Positions 43,613-52,300 of a stretch of 64,000 nt of DNA are shown one piece after another. The stretch's first letter is position 1; every line of letters begins with the position of its first letter. The notes below the pieces were generated by a model. That model saw only the letters and a list, made by a program, of their open reading frames with translations, did no database searches and was not told the DNA's origin. Source of the DNA: Plantibacter flavus (GTDB lineage: Bacteria; Actinomycetota; Actinomycetes; Actinomycetales; Microbacteriaceae); NCBI RefSeq assembly GCF_002024505.1, contig NZ_CP019402.1, forward strand, positions 1,364,001-1,428,000. Direction: 5' to 3'. Position numbers and translations under genes: made by a program.

Positions 43613-44275
43613 TCAGCCGTCGATCTGCGAGTTCGCGTCGAGGCGGTGCCAGGTGCGGTTGTGGTAGACGAGCGGCGCGCCATCGAAGCTCGGGGTGAAA
43701 GCCGGGACGGCGGGAGCGGGTGCCTCGGCGGCAGGCTCGGCCCGGACCGGCTCCTCGGCCGCTTGCGGCTGCGAAACGCTCGACTCCAGCGCGTGCACCG
43801 CGATGACCGTCGAGGTGCCCGCCTCCATGCGGTTGACGATGCGTCCGCGGATCCAGACGCCGTTGCCCGTGAAGTACGGCTCGCCCGTCGGCAGGCGGTC
43901 CCAGATGGAGGTGTCGGCGAAGCGATCGATTCCGCTCGTCGCGCAGAGCTTCGCGATGTGCAGCTGCTCGGAACCCAGGAGGTGGACCACGACGGTGTCG
44001 GATGCGGTGATGGTCGGCGCGCTCGAGGACAGCGACGACACGGAGAAGACGAGGAGCGGCGGTTCCGCACTGACGGAGAAGACCGAGGTGGCGGTCAGCC
44101 CCACCGGCCCGGAGCCGTCGTCGGCGGTGATGACCGAGACGCCGGCGGGGTGCTGACGGAACGCCGCCTTGAAGTCGTCGGGGGACAGGGAGGCGAAACC
44201 GGGGGCGACCTCGCCGCCGTCGACGGGGGACGGCAAGGCGGTCACGGAGGCGGCTGCCGGGTGGACTGAGCTCAC
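43613..44275 (-). CDS. Flavin reductase family protein with Ala/Pro-rich insert
   Basis: A 220-residue protein with the flavin reductase-like FMN-binding fold. Motifs are FKAAFRQHPAGVSVITADDGSGPVGLTATSVFSVSAEPPLLVFSV, then VVVHLLGSEQLHIAKLCA and RMEAGTSTVIAVHALESS. It is typical of the small component of two-component monooxygenases, which reduces flavin with NAD(P)H. An unusual Glu/Pro/Ala-rich linker (about residues 165-195) precedes the last strand-like segment GAPLVYHNRTWHRLD. GTG 44275 has AGGA 6 bp upstream. No partner monooxygenase is adjacent. Confidence 0.87.
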   Translation of the reverse strand: MSSVHPAAASVTALPSPVDGGEVAPGFASLSPDDFKAAFRQHPAGVSVITADDGSGPVGLTATSVFSVSAEPPLLVFSVSSLSSSAPTITASDTVVVHLLGSEQLHIAKLCATSGIDRFADTSIWDRLPTGEPYFTGNGVWIRGRIVNRMEAGTSTVIAVHALESSVSQPQAAEEPVRAEPAAEAPAPAVPAFTPSFDGAPLVYHNRTWHRLDANSQIDG

Positions 44276-44444
44276 GGGGGATCCTTCGAACGGCTGTGGA
44301 CGACTGCTGCAACGCCGATTCGGTGGACGCTGCACAGGCTACGTTTCGCTCATCCGGCCGGAGCTGCAACTCTGTTACCCGGTGTGACGGTGACCGAGCG
44401 GTCGGGCGCAGGTCTCGTCGGCCTCGCGTGCGTACGCTGGACGC

Positions 44445-45296
44445 ATGCCCATCCTCATCACCCCGGACGACCTCGCCGCCTTGATCGCCTCCGAGACGCC
44501 GGTGCGCGTCCTCGACGTGCGGTGGCGACTCGACGCACCGGACGGACGGCCCGCCTACCTCGAGGGACACCTGCCCGGCGCCGTGTACGTCGACCTCGAC
44601 CACGAGCTGGCCGACCACGTGCCGCCCGGAGAAGCGGCCGTCCGAGGCCGCCACCCCCTGCCCGATCGCGAGGCGCTCCAGGCGTCCGCGCGATCGTGGG
44701 GCGTCGACGACGGTGACGTGGTCGTGGTCTACGACGACCTCAAGAGCCTGTCGGCGGCGCGCGCCTGGTGGGTGCTGCGGAACGCCGGCATCGCGGACGT
44801 CCGCATCCTCGACGGCGCGTTCCGGGCGTGGACGGATGCCGGACTACCCGTGGAGCGTGGCGAGGTCGTCCCAGAACCCGGGACCGTCACGCTGACGACG
44901 GGTGTCCTGCCGAGCATCGACATCGACACCGCAGCGACGTGGGCGGGCGAGGGGCGGGTCCTGCTGGACGCGCGCGCCGGCGAGCGGTACCGGGGTGACG
45001 TCGAACCGATCGATCCCCGGGCCGGTCACATCCCCGGAGCGCTCAACACACCGACGACCGCCAACGTCGGCGCCGACGGCCGGTTCCTCTCGCCTGAGAC
45101 CCTCCGCGAGCAGTTCCTCGCCGCGGGCGTACCGGAGGATGCGACGGTCGCCACCTACTGCGGCAGTGGGGTGACCGCGGCGCACAACGCGGTCGCACTC
45201 ACCCTGGCCGGCTTCGAACCGGCGCTGTACCCGGGGTCGTGGAGCGAGTGGGCGAACCACCCGGAGCGTCCGGTGGCGACAGGACCCGAGGCCTGA
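44445..45296 (+). CDS. Thiosulfate/3-mercaptopyruvate sulfurtransferase
   Basis: A 283-residue protein made of two rhodanese domains. The N-terminal one begins VRVLDVRWRLDAPDGRPAYLEGHLPGAVYVDLDHEL and has VVVYDDLKSLSAARAWWVLRNAG with no Cys, as usual. The C-terminal one has the catalytic loop ATYCGSGVTAAHNAVAL, with Cys near residue 240. The enzyme moves sulfur from thiosulfate or mercaptopyruvate to an acceptor. TACGCT (44433-44438) lies 6 nt before the ATG with no Shine-Dalgarno, so the mRNA is probably leaderless. It is divergent from the flavin reductase gene; a copy of the dispersed repeat follows. Confidence 0.93.
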   Translation: MPILITPDDLAALIASETPVRVLDVRWRLDAPDGRPAYLEGHLPGAVYVDLDHELADHVPPGEAAVRGRHPLPDREALQASARSWGVDDGDVVVVYDDLKSLSAARAWWVLRNAGIADVRILDGAFRAWTDAGLPVERGEVVPEPGTVTLTTGVLPSIDIDTAATWAGEGRVLLDARAGERYRGDVEPIDPRAGHIPGALNTPTTANVGADGRFLSPETLREQFLAAGVPEDATVATYCGSGVTAAHNAVALTLAGFEPALYPGSWSEWANHPERPVATGPEA

Positions 45297-45330
45297 GCCG
45301 TCGACCCGGTCATCGAGCTTGTCGAGATCC

Positions 45331-45355
45331 GGCCTTCGACAGGCTCAGGGACCGG
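45331..45355 (-). repeat. Single dispersed-repeat copy
   Basis: One inverted copy of the repeat core (CCTTCGACAGGCTCAGGGAC) between the convergent sulfurtransferase and hrpA genes; a diverged partial copy (GAGCTTGTCGAGA) lies just upstream at 45315-45327. Confidence 0.75.
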
Positions 45356-45381
45356 CGTCCATCGTCAGGGATCAGGGAGGG

Positions 45382-48300
45382 CTAGCCCGCGAGGACCTTC
45401 TGCAGGCGCTGCAACGACACCGATTCGGCCGTGCCCAGCTGCTGGGCGAACAGGCTGATCCGGAGCTCCTCGAGCATCCACCGGGCCTTCACGAGGTGCT
45501 CCGGAGCCTCGGCGGGCAGTGGGATCGTGCCGCCGGCGGCCTCGAACCGTGCCGACGCCGTCTGCGCCTCCGTCATCCACACCCGGTCGCGGTTCGGGTT
45601 GTCCGTCAGTCGCTCGGCGCGGTAACGGATGCCCGCGAGGTAGCGGGGCAGATGCTCGAGTCGTCCTGAGCCCGTCCGGGAGACGAAGCCCGGGAAGACC
45701 AGTCCGTCGAGCTGGCCCCGCATGTCGGTGAGGGCCGCGAGCAGCGTCATGCTCGTCGCCGCCTTCATGGCCTTCTCCGTGTCGCGCGCGGCTTGCAGGA
45801 TGCGGGCGACGATGGCGACCGTCTGGAACATGCGGTCCATGACCGAGGCGGAGACGCGGTCGCGAAGCGTCTCGTACTGCAGCCGCGAGAACACCTGTCC
45901 GTCGGGCACCACGCGGAACAGGACATCGTCGATGCAGGCGGCGAGGCAGTCCTCGAACAACGCCGGCGTCGATCGGTACGGGCTCGTCGCGAGCGCCAGC
46001 TTCTCATTGGCCTTGAGGTGCTGCTGCACGTACGCCGTCGGGGACGGGATCGCGAGCAGGAGGAGGCGGCGCACGCCGGCGGGCATGGCGCGGGCCTGGT
46101 CGGCCTCCGTGCTCATGATCCGGATCGACACGCTCGTGCCGTCGTCGACGATCGCGGGGTAGCCGCGGATCACGCCGTCCTCTTGGCGGATGTCGATGAA
46201 GCGGGGGAGGTCGTCGAAGTCCCATCTGGTGAACCCGGAGCGCTCGATGGCGTTGGGCACTCTGGCGGCCGCGACCTTGGCGACGCTCGCACGGGTGCGC
46301 TGCTTGAGGCGCTGCTGCAGCTCGACGAGGTCCTTGCCGCTCGCGAGCGTGCGGCCGCGCTCGTCGATGACGCGGAAGGTCACGAGCAGGTGCTCGGGGA
46401 CGCGTCCCATCTCGAAGTCCGAGGCGTTGATGTCCATGTAGGAGAGCCGCTTGATCGCGTTCGCGAGACGGGTGGCGAACGAGTCCTCGGCGGAGGGACT
46501 GCCGGGGGCGACCGCCGGGACGTCGGCGGGGAGCTCGGCGAGCAGCTTCGCCGCCCAGTCGGCCGCAGGCACGATGTTCCGACGCAGGGCCTTCGGGAGC
46601 GCTTTGATCATCGCGGTGATGAGGTCTCGACGGAGCCCGGGGACCTGCCAGTCGAAACCCGCGGGCGAGAGCCGGTCGAGCAGGGCGAGCGGGACGATGA
46701 CCGTCACGCCGTCGTCGTCGCTTCCGGGCTCGAAGCGATAGCTGAGCTTCAACCGCTGGTCGGCCTGCACCCACTCGGCGGGGAAGCGGTCCTCGTCCAC
46801 CGCCGGAGCGTCCTCGGGGAGGAGGTCCTCCTGGCGCATCGTGAGCAGCTCGGGCTGGTCGACGCGCGTCTTGCGCCACCAGGACTCGAAGCCCCGCGTC
46901 GTCGAGATCTCGGCGGGGACGCGGGCGTCGTAGAAGTCGAAGACGGCTTCGTCGTCGAAGAGGATGTCGCGGCGTCGCGTCCGCTCCTCGAGCTCACTCA
47001 GCTCCCTGCGTAGTCGTCGGTTCGCGCGGTGGAAGTCGAACAGCTTGTCGCGACCGATGTCGTGGGTCCACTCGCCGTCGACGAGCGCGTGCCGCAGGAA
47101 CAGTTCACGGGCCTGCTCCTGGTCGATGCGACCGAACTGCACCCGGCGGCGCGGCACGATCGGCACGCCGAAGAGGGTCACCTTCTCGAACGCGACGGCG
47201 GAGCCCTGGTTCTTCTCCCAGTGCGGCTCGCTGTACGAGCGCTTGCAGAGGTCGCCGGCGATCTGTTCCGCCCACGCCGGGTCGATCGAGGCGTTGGTGC
47301 GGGCGAACAGCCGACTCGTCTCCACGAGTTCCGCGCTCATCACGGCGTTCGGCTGCTTCTTGGCGAGCGCGGACCCGGGGAAGAGGACGAAGCGCGTCTG
47401 GCGAGCGCCGATGTAGTCGCCCTTCTTCGCGGTCTTCGTCGCCGGGGGAGCGTTCCGGCCCTTCACGACCGGAGCGACGGTCTGGTCCTTCAGCCCGATG
47501 TGGGAGAGGAGCCCCGCGAGGAGCGACTTGTGGATGCCGTCGGGGTTCACCGCCGGCTCGTTGATCGTCAGCCCGAGGGGCTTCGCGAGCTGGCGCAGCT
47601 GGCGGTAGACGTCGTGCCACTCGCGGACGCGGAGGTAGTTGAGGAACTCGTTCTTGCAGAGCCGACGGAACGCGCTCGACGACAGCTCGTCCTGTTTCTC
47701 CTCGAGGTAGTTCCAGAGGTTCAGGAGGGCGAGGAAGTCGCTCGTCGGGTCGACGAACCGGCGGTGCAGTTCGTCGGCTTTCTGCCGGTGCTCGAGCGGT
47801 CGTTCGCGTGGGTCCTGGATGGTGAGCGCCGCGACGATCGCGAGCACCTCCCGCGACACCCCGTGCCGCTTCGACTCCACGACCATGCGCGCGAACCGCG
47901 GATCGATCGGCAGGCGGCTGAGGTCGCGCCCCACCCGCGTGAGGCGTGGACCGCCGCCGCGAGGTGACCCGTCGGCGAAGGTGCGCGTCTCGATCGCGCC
48001 GAGTTCGGACAGCAGGTCGACGCCGTCCTTGATACCGCGGGCGTCCGGCGGCTGGAGGAAGGGGAAGGCGGCGATGTCGCCGAGGCCGAGGGAGATCATC
48101 TGCAGGATCACCGCGGCGAGGTTCGTGCGGAGGATCTCCGGTTCGGTGAACTCCGGGCGCTTCGCGAAGTCGTCCTCCGAGTAGAGGCGGATGGCGATGC
48201 CGTCGCTCGTGCGGCCGGAGCGACCCGAACGCTGGTTCGCCGACGCCTGCGAGATCGCCTCGATGGGGAGCCGCTGCACCTTGGAGCGCACGCTGTAGCG

Positions 48301-49257
48301 CGAGATGCGGGCGGTTCCGGCGTCGATGACGTACTTGATGCCGGGCACCGTGAGGCTCGTCTCGGCCACGTTCGTCGCGAGGATGATGCGCCTGCGGAGG
48401 CCTGCCACGGTCGACGGCTGGAACACGCGGTGCTGGTCTGCGGAGGAGAGCCGGCCGTAGAGCGGGAGCACCTCGGTGCCGGGCAGGTTGCGGCCGCGGA
48501 TGGCGTCGGCGGCGTCGCGGATCTCCGTCTCACCGGACAGGAAGACGAGGACGTCGCCCATCGACTCCCGCGCCAGCTCGTCGAGGGCCGCGTTGATGCC
48601 CTCGAGGTAGTCGCGGTCGGCGGTCTCGGACTCGGGGGCGTCCTGATCGTCGTCCGTGGGCTCGTCGGCCACGAGCGGCCGGTAGCGGATCTCGACCGGG
48701 TAGGTGCGGCCGGAGACCTCGACGATGGGCGCCCCGTCGAAGTGCTTCGAGAAGCTCTCCGGGTCGATCGTCGCGGACGTGATGATGACCTTGAGGTCGG
48801 GGCGCTGGGGGAGGAGCTGCTTGAGATAGCCGAGCAGGAAGTCGATGTTGAGACTGCGCTCGTGCGCCTCGTCGATGATGATCGTGTCGTACTTGCGCAG
48901 CATCCGGTCGCGGTGGATCTCGTTCAGCAGGATGCCGTCGGTCATCAGCTTGATCTTCGTCGCCTTCGACGCCTGATCGGTGAAGCGGACCTGGTAGCCG
49001 ACGATGCCGCCGAGCTCCTGGCCGAGCTCTTCCGAGATGCGTTCGGCGATCGTGCGCGCGGCCAGTCGTCGGGGCTGCGTGTGCCCGATGGACTCGCGAC
49101 CGAGCTCGAGGCAGATCTTCGGCAGCTGGGTGGTCTTGCCGGAACCCGTCGCTCCCGCGACGATGACGACCTGGTGCTCGCTGATGGCACGCGCGATGTC
49201 CGCGCGAGCGGCACTGACCGGCAGCTCGGGCGGGTAGGAGATTCGGAGGTCGGACAT
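45382..49257 (-). CDS. hrpA: ATP-dependent RNA helicase HrpA
   Basis: A 1291-residue DEAH-box RNA helicase, the full length of bacterial HrpA. The motifs are intact: Walker A GATGSGKTTQ (Lys41), TQPRRLAA, DEAH near residue 130, SATI, and NVAETSLTVPG and QRSGRSGRT in the second RecA domain. The winged-helix/ratchet and OB-fold regions follow, then the long C-terminal domain DUF3418 (FPAEWVQADQRLKLSYRFEPG). HrpA-type helicases unwind RNA and act in ribosome rescue or mRNA processing. The start is ATG 49257. The gene is single, with dispersed-repeat copies beyond both ends. Confidence 0.96.
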   Translation of the reverse strand: MSDLRISYPPELPVSAARADIARAISEHQVVIVAGATGSGKTTQLPKICLELGRESIGHTQPRRLAARTIAERISEELGQELGGIVGYQVRFTDQASKATKIKLMTDGILLNEIHRDRMLRKYDTIIIDEAHERSLNIDFLLGYLKQLLPQRPDLKVIITSATIDPESFSKHFDGAPIVEVSGRTYPVEIRYRPLVADEPTDDDQDAPESETADRDYLEGINAALDELARESMGDVLVFLSGETEIRDAADAIRGRNLPGTEVLPLYGRLSSADQHRVFQPSTVAGLRRRIILATNVAETSLTVPGIKYVIDAGTARISRYSVRSKVQRLPIEAISQASANQRSGRSGRTSDGIAIRLYSEDDFAKRPEFTEPEILRTNLAAVILQMISLGLGDIAAFPFLQPPDARGIKDGVDLLSELGAIETRTFADGSPRGGGPRLTRVGRDLSRLPIDPRFARMVVESKRHGVSREVLAIVAALTIQDPRERPLEHRQKADELHRRFVDPTSDFLALLNLWNYLEEKQDELSSSAFRRLCKNEFLNYLRVREWHDVYRQLRQLAKPLGLTINEPAVNPDGIHKSLLAGLLSHIGLKDQTVAPVVKGRNAPPATKTAKKGDYIGARQTRFVLFPGSALAKKQPNAVMSAELVETSRLFARTNASIDPAWAEQIAGDLCKRSYSEPHWEKNQGSAVAFEKVTLFGVPIVPRRRVQFGRIDQEQARELFLRHALVDGEWTHDIGRDKLFDFHRANRRLRRELSELEERTRRRDILFDDEAVFDFYDARVPAEISTTRGFESWWRKTRVDQPELLTMRQEDLLPEDAPAVDEDRFPAEWVQADQRLKLSYRFEPGSDDDGVTVIVPLALLDRLSPAGFDWQVPGLRRDLITAMIKALPKALRRNIVPAADWAAKLLAELPADVPAVAPGSPSAEDSFATRLANAIKRLSYMDINASDFEMGRVPEHLLVTFRVIDERGRTLASGKDLVELQQRLKQRTRASVAKVAAARVPNAIERSGFTRWDFDDLPRFIDIRQEDGVIRGYPAIVDDGTSVSIRIMSTEADQARAMPAGVRRLLLLAIPSPTAYVQQHLKANEKLALATSPYRSTPALFEDCLAACIDDVLFRVVPDGQVFSRLQYETLRDRVSASVMDRMFQTVAIVARILQAARDTEKAMKAATSMTLLAALTDMRGQLDGLVFPGFVSRTGSGRLEHLPRYLAGIRYRAERLTDNPNRDRVWMTEAQTASARFEAAGGTIPLPAEAPEHLVKARWMLEELRISLFAQQLGTAESVSLQRLQKVLAG

Positions 49258-49338
49258 CAGCCCTCCATCGTATCGGGCTGGGCGGGTTGTGCTGCCGTTC
49301 CGGGCCTCCTGATCCCGCGAACCCTGAGCCGCCTTCCC

Positions 49339-49363
49339 CGGTCCCTGAGCCTGTCGAAGGGCA
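49339..49363 (+). repeat. Single dispersed-repeat copy
   Basis: One direct copy of the repeat core lies in the 201-bp divergent space between hrpA and the HTH-ABC operon, about 60 bp before that operon's promoter. Confidence 0.75.
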
Positions 49364-49412
49364 GTCGGGCTGCGGCGCCTCGGTGCGAAGCGGGGATATT
49401 CATGCGCGGTAT

Positions 49413-49452
49413 CGCAAACAGGGTTGCCTTGCAGAGTGGTTTGCGTTACAAA
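49413..49452 (+). promoter_or_regulatory. Promoter and operator of the HTH-ABC operon
   Basis: The -35 hexamer TTGCCT (49424-49429) and -10 TACAAA (49447-49452) are spaced exactly 17 bp, and the -10 lies 6 nt before the ATG at 49459. A perfect 7-bp inverted repeat CGCAAAC (49413-49419) / GTTTGCG (49439-49445) brackets the -35 and touches the -10. This is a convincing operator, most simply for the HTH regulator encoded as the second gene. Confidence 0.65.
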
Positions 49453-49458
49453 GTAGGT

Positions 49459-50121
49459 ATGACTTCACCGATGGAACCCACCGACGGCTCGGACGCGCTC
49501 GACCCGGCCGCCATGCTCGCTCTGCAGGAGCGACAGGCGAGCCGTGTCGACGACATCTTCACGAGGCCCACCATCGCGATCGTGTACGTCTGGGGTGTCG
49601 CGTGGACCGTCGGGTTCCTCGCCCTCTGGTCCGCGAGCGACGAGAACCCCTGGTTCACCACGCCGCCGGCGGTCGCCGGATGGCTCTTCGGGATCCTCAT
49701 GGTGGGCGGCATCGTCTCGTCGTCGATCATCGGCTCCCGCGTGTCGCGTGGGATCCAGGGAGCACAGCAGGTGCAGGGGACGATGTACGGCATCGCCTGG
49801 GCGATCGGGTGCACGGCAGCGGCGGTGTTCGGCGGCGCACTGTTCGCTGCGGGGATGGCACCCGCACTCGCCGCCATCTTCTACCCGGCGATCTACAGCC
49901 TCGTGGTCGGTCTGCTCTACCTCGCAGGTGGAGCAGTCTGGCGCGACCGCCTCATGTACGGCATGGGCATCTGGATCATCGTGGTCGGCATGGCCGCGCC
50001 GTTCTTCGGCTCGCCGGGCAACGCGCTCATCATGGCCGTCGCCGGCGGAGGCGGGTTCCTCGTGTACGCGACCTTCCTCGAAGCGACCCGCCGCCGGCGT
50101 GCCCACCGATCGGCGGCGTGA
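49459..50121 (+). CDS. Membrane protein of unknown function, first gene of the HTH-ABC operon
   Basis: A 220-residue integral membrane protein with about six hydrophobic helices (for example PTIAIVYVWGVAWTVGFLALW, GWLFGILMVGGIVSSSIIG, YGMGIWIIVVGMAAPFFG). It has a short acidic N-terminal tail and a basic C-terminal end (ATRRRRAHRSAA). I do not recognise a named family. It is the first of four tightly spaced genes, 3 bp before the HTH gene. The ATG at 49459 has a -10 6 nt upstream and no Shine-Dalgarno, so the mRNA is probably leaderless. It may be a sensor or accessory part of the ABC system; this is inferred only from the operon. Confidence 0.8.
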   Translation: MTSPMEPTDGSDALDPAAMLALQERQASRVDDIFTRPTIAIVYVWGVAWTVGFLALWSASDENPWFTTPPAVAGWLFGILMVGGIVSSSIIGSRVSRGIQGAQQVQGTMYGIAWAIGCTAAAVFGGALFAAGMAPALAAIFYPAIYSLVVGLLYLAGGAVWRDRLMYGMGIWIIVVGMAAPFFGSPGNALIMAVAGGGGFLVYATFLEATRRRRAHRSAA

Positions 50122-50124
50122 CCG

Positions 50125-50436
50125 ATGGACGAACTCGACCCCCTCATCCACGCTCAGGCCCGCCTGCGCATCATGTCGACGCTCGCGGCGATCGATGCGC
50201 ACAGCAGTATGTCGTTCCCCCGCCTGCAGGAGATGCTCGACATGACCGCCGGGAACCTCTCCACGCATCTGCGGAAGCTCGAGGACGGCGCCTACGTCCT
50301 CGTCACGAAGACCCACCGGGGACGCACCCCGGTCACCTACCTGGAACTCACCACGCTCGGGCGCCGCGCGTTCGAGGACTACATGACCGGGCTCCGAGCG
50401 ATGCTCGGCGGCGCGTCGGGAACGGGGACATCATGA
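50125..50436 (+). CDS. Winged-helix transcriptional regulator (HTH_34 type)
   Basis: A 103-residue single-domain winged-helix protein. The pattern LIHAQARLRIMSTLAAI ... MSFPRLQEMLDMTAGNLSTHLRKLEDGAYVLVTKTHRGRTPVTYLELTTLGRRAFEDYMTGL is that of MarR/ArsR-like regulators found beside ABC or membrane protein genes in actinobacteria. It has no Cys, so it is not a metal or thiol sensor. It lies second in the operon and overlaps the ATPase gene by 4 bp (ATGA). Autoregulation through the inverted repeat at 49413-49445 is likely but untested. Confidence 0.87.
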   Translation: MDELDPLIHAQARLRIMSTLAAIDAHSSMSFPRLQEMLDMTAGNLSTHLRKLEDGAYVLVTKTHRGRTPVTYLELTTLGRRAFEDYMTGLRAMLGGASGTGTS

Positions 50437-51344
50437 CGATCACACCACTGGCCACCCTCGAGGGCGTGACACGACGTTACGGCGACGTGACCGCGCTGCA
50501 CGACGTCGACCTCAGTGTCGAGCCGGGCTCGCTCGTCGGGCTCCTCGGGCCCAACGGCGCCGGCAAGTCCACCGTGCTCTCCCTGCTGCAGGGCACCCGA
50601 CGTCCGACGACCGGCACGGTGACGCTCTTCGGCGGCGATCCCGCCCATGCGGTCAACCGCACCAGGCTCGGATCGACCCCGCAGGAGACGGCACTGCCGC
50701 CCACGCTCCGGGTGGGAGAGGTCGTCGACTTCGTCGGACGCCACTTCGCGGACCGCGTGCCGACGGCCGCCCTGGCGGAGCAGTTCGGTCTCGGTGACCT
50801 CCTCCGACGCCAGACGGGCTCGCTCTCGGGCGGCCAGCAGCGCCGCCTCGCGGTCGCGCTCGCGTTCGTCGGCAGACCGCGTCTCGTGCTCCTCGACGAG
50901 CCGACGACGGGCCTCGACGTCGACGCCCGCCGAACCCTCTGGGACGCGATCCGCCGGCAACACGAGCTCGGGGCGACCATCGTCCTCACCAGTCACTACC
51001 TCGAGGAGATCGAAGCGCTCGCCGAGCGCGTCGTGGTCCTGGGTGGCGGACGGGTCATCACCGACGCCCCACTGCGCGACGTCCTCGGGCTCGTCGGTAT
51101 CCACCGGGTGCGGCTCCGGACCACCGACCCCGGAGCGGTGGAGCGGCTCACCGGGGTCGTCCAGGCGAGTCGTGACGGTGACGCCGTCGAACTGGACGTC
51201 CGTGACGCCGACGCGTTCGTGCGCGAGCTCGTCCGGTCCGAGGCCCCGTTCACCGATCTCGCCGTGCGCGGAGCGACCCTCGAGGAGGCGTTCCTGACCC
51301 TCACCGCGGATGCCCGGGCGGACGTCGAACGGAGCGCCGCCTGA
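50433..51344 (+). CDS. ABC transporter ATP-binding protein
   Basis: A 303-residue ATPase of the ABC-2 exporter type. Walker A GPNGAGKST lies near residue 43, the Q loop near TPQET, the signature LSGGQQRRL near residue 132, Walker B LVLLDEPTTGLD near 152, and the H loop TSHYLEE. The C-terminal 80 residues form the extra domain seen in drug or lipid exporters, ending in ATLEEAFLTLTAD. It overlaps both neighbours (ATGA upstream, TGATG downstream), so regulator, ATPase and permease are co-translated. The cargo is unknown; antibiotic or toxic lipid export is the usual role of such regulator-linked pairs. Confidence 0.93.
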   Translation: MTITPLATLEGVTRRYGDVTALHDVDLSVEPGSLVGLLGPNGAGKSTVLSLLQGTRRPTTGTVTLFGGDPAHAVNRTRLGSTPQETALPPTLRVGEVVDFVGRHFADRVPTAALAEQFGLGDLLRRQTGSLSGGQQRRLAVALAFVGRPRLVLLDEPTTGLDVDARRTLWDAIRRQHELGATIVLTSHYLEEIEALAERVVVLGGGRVITDAPLRDVLGLVGIHRVRLRTTDPGAVERLTGVVQASRDGDAVELDVRDADAFVRELVRSEAPFTDLAVRGATLEEAFLTLTADARADVERSAA

Positions 51345-52099
51345 TGGCCACCACCGTCCAGCTCACCGCCCTGCACGCGCGGTACTCCCTGCTCGAGACC
51401 GTGCGCGTCCCGATCGCGCTGATCGGCTCGCTCGTCTTCCCGGCGCTCTCGCTACTGTTCTTCGTCGTCCCGCAGGCGCAGGTCGCCGGCGATCCCGTCA
51501 TCGCGACCCAGGCGGTCATCTCCCTCATCGTGTTCGCCGTGCTCGCCAACTCCCTGTTCGGCTTCGGCCTGACCATCGCCCAGGCGAGGGAACAGGCGTG
51601 GGATCCGTACCTCCGCACGCTTCCGGTGACGAGCGTCGCCCGTGTTCTCTCGCACCTGTGCTCGGTCGGCCTCCTCGGGTTCGCGGCCGTCATACCGGTC
51701 GTCGTGCTCGGCGCGTTCCTGACCGCAGCCACCACGACTCCGATGGGACTGCTCGGCGGCATCGTGGCGCTCCTGGTGGGTGCCCTGCCGTTCATGCTCC
51801 TCGGCACCGCGATCGGGTACGCCCTCCCGAGCAAGGCCGCGATCGCCGTGGTGCAGGTGGTCATGTTCTCCCTGGCCTTCGCCGGCGGACTGTTCATCCC
51901 ACCGTTCCTCTTCGCCCCGTGGCTCGACCGGCTGTCCATGTTCCTCCCGAGCCGTCAGACCCGGGAGCTCGTCGTCTGGGCGGTCCAGGGTGGCGAGTTG
52001 CCGTGGTGGTCGTGGGTCGGCGTCCTGGCGTGGACGCTCGTCCTGACCGTCGTCGTCCTCGCCCTCTACCGCCGCGACGAGGGCCGCCGCTACCGCTGA
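51344..52099 (+). CDS. ABC-2 type transporter permease
   Basis: A 251-residue permease with six transmembrane helices (for example IALIGSLVFPALSLLFFVV, LLGGIVALLVGALPFMLLGTAIGY, WWSWVGVLAWTLVLTVVVLALY). QAREQAWDPYLRTLPVTSVARVLSH is the amphipathic coupling region that touches the ATPase. Its ATG shares one base with the ATPase stop (TGATG). It ends the operon. One permease with one ATPase implies a homodimeric exporter, or a role for the operon's first membrane protein as a partner. Confidence 0.9.
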   Translation: MATTVQLTALHARYSLLETVRVPIALIGSLVFPALSLLFFVVPQAQVAGDPVIATQAVISLIVFAVLANSLFGFGLTIAQAREQAWDPYLRTLPVTSVARVLSHLCSVGLLGFAAVIPVVVLGAFLTAATTTPMGLLGGIVALLVGALPFMLLGTAIGYALPSKAAIAVVQVVMFSLAFAGGLFIPPFLFAPWLDRLSMFLPSRQTRELVVWAVQGGELPWWSWVGVLAWTLVLTVVVLALYRRDEGRRYR

Positions 52100-52231
52100 G
52101 GTCGACGGACACCTCGCCGAACACCGGCCGTTCCCGCGTGCCGTCATACGTCGACACACACCGTGCACCGGCCGCGAGGCGCTCGTACGCTGACGTCCAT
52201 CCCGGCCGGTCCACGGCCCCTCGACGAGCGG

Positions 52232-52300
52232 ATGGAGCGACCCGTGTCCAGCAGCGCAGACCAGACGAACGCCGCCGACCGATCGACGGGCGCGCACTGA
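52232..52300 (+). CDS. Possible leader peptide before the HAL-like gene
   Basis: A 22-codon frame (MERPVSSSADQTNAADRSTGAH), or 18 codons from GTG 52244 with GGAG well placed upstream, ends with a TGA that shares one base with the ATG of the HAL-like gene (TGATG). TACGCT near 52188-52193 may be the promoter -10. It could couple or attenuate translation of the next gene, or simply be chance; the sequence shows no run of a single amino acid typical of attenuators. Confidence 0.3.
   Translation: MERPVSSSADQTNAADRSTGAH

Noticed and set aside
45382..49257. HrpA helicase as part of a defence system
   Set aside because: Length, domain order and motifs are those of the ordinary housekeeping HrpA, and no nuclease or other defence gene lies beside it.
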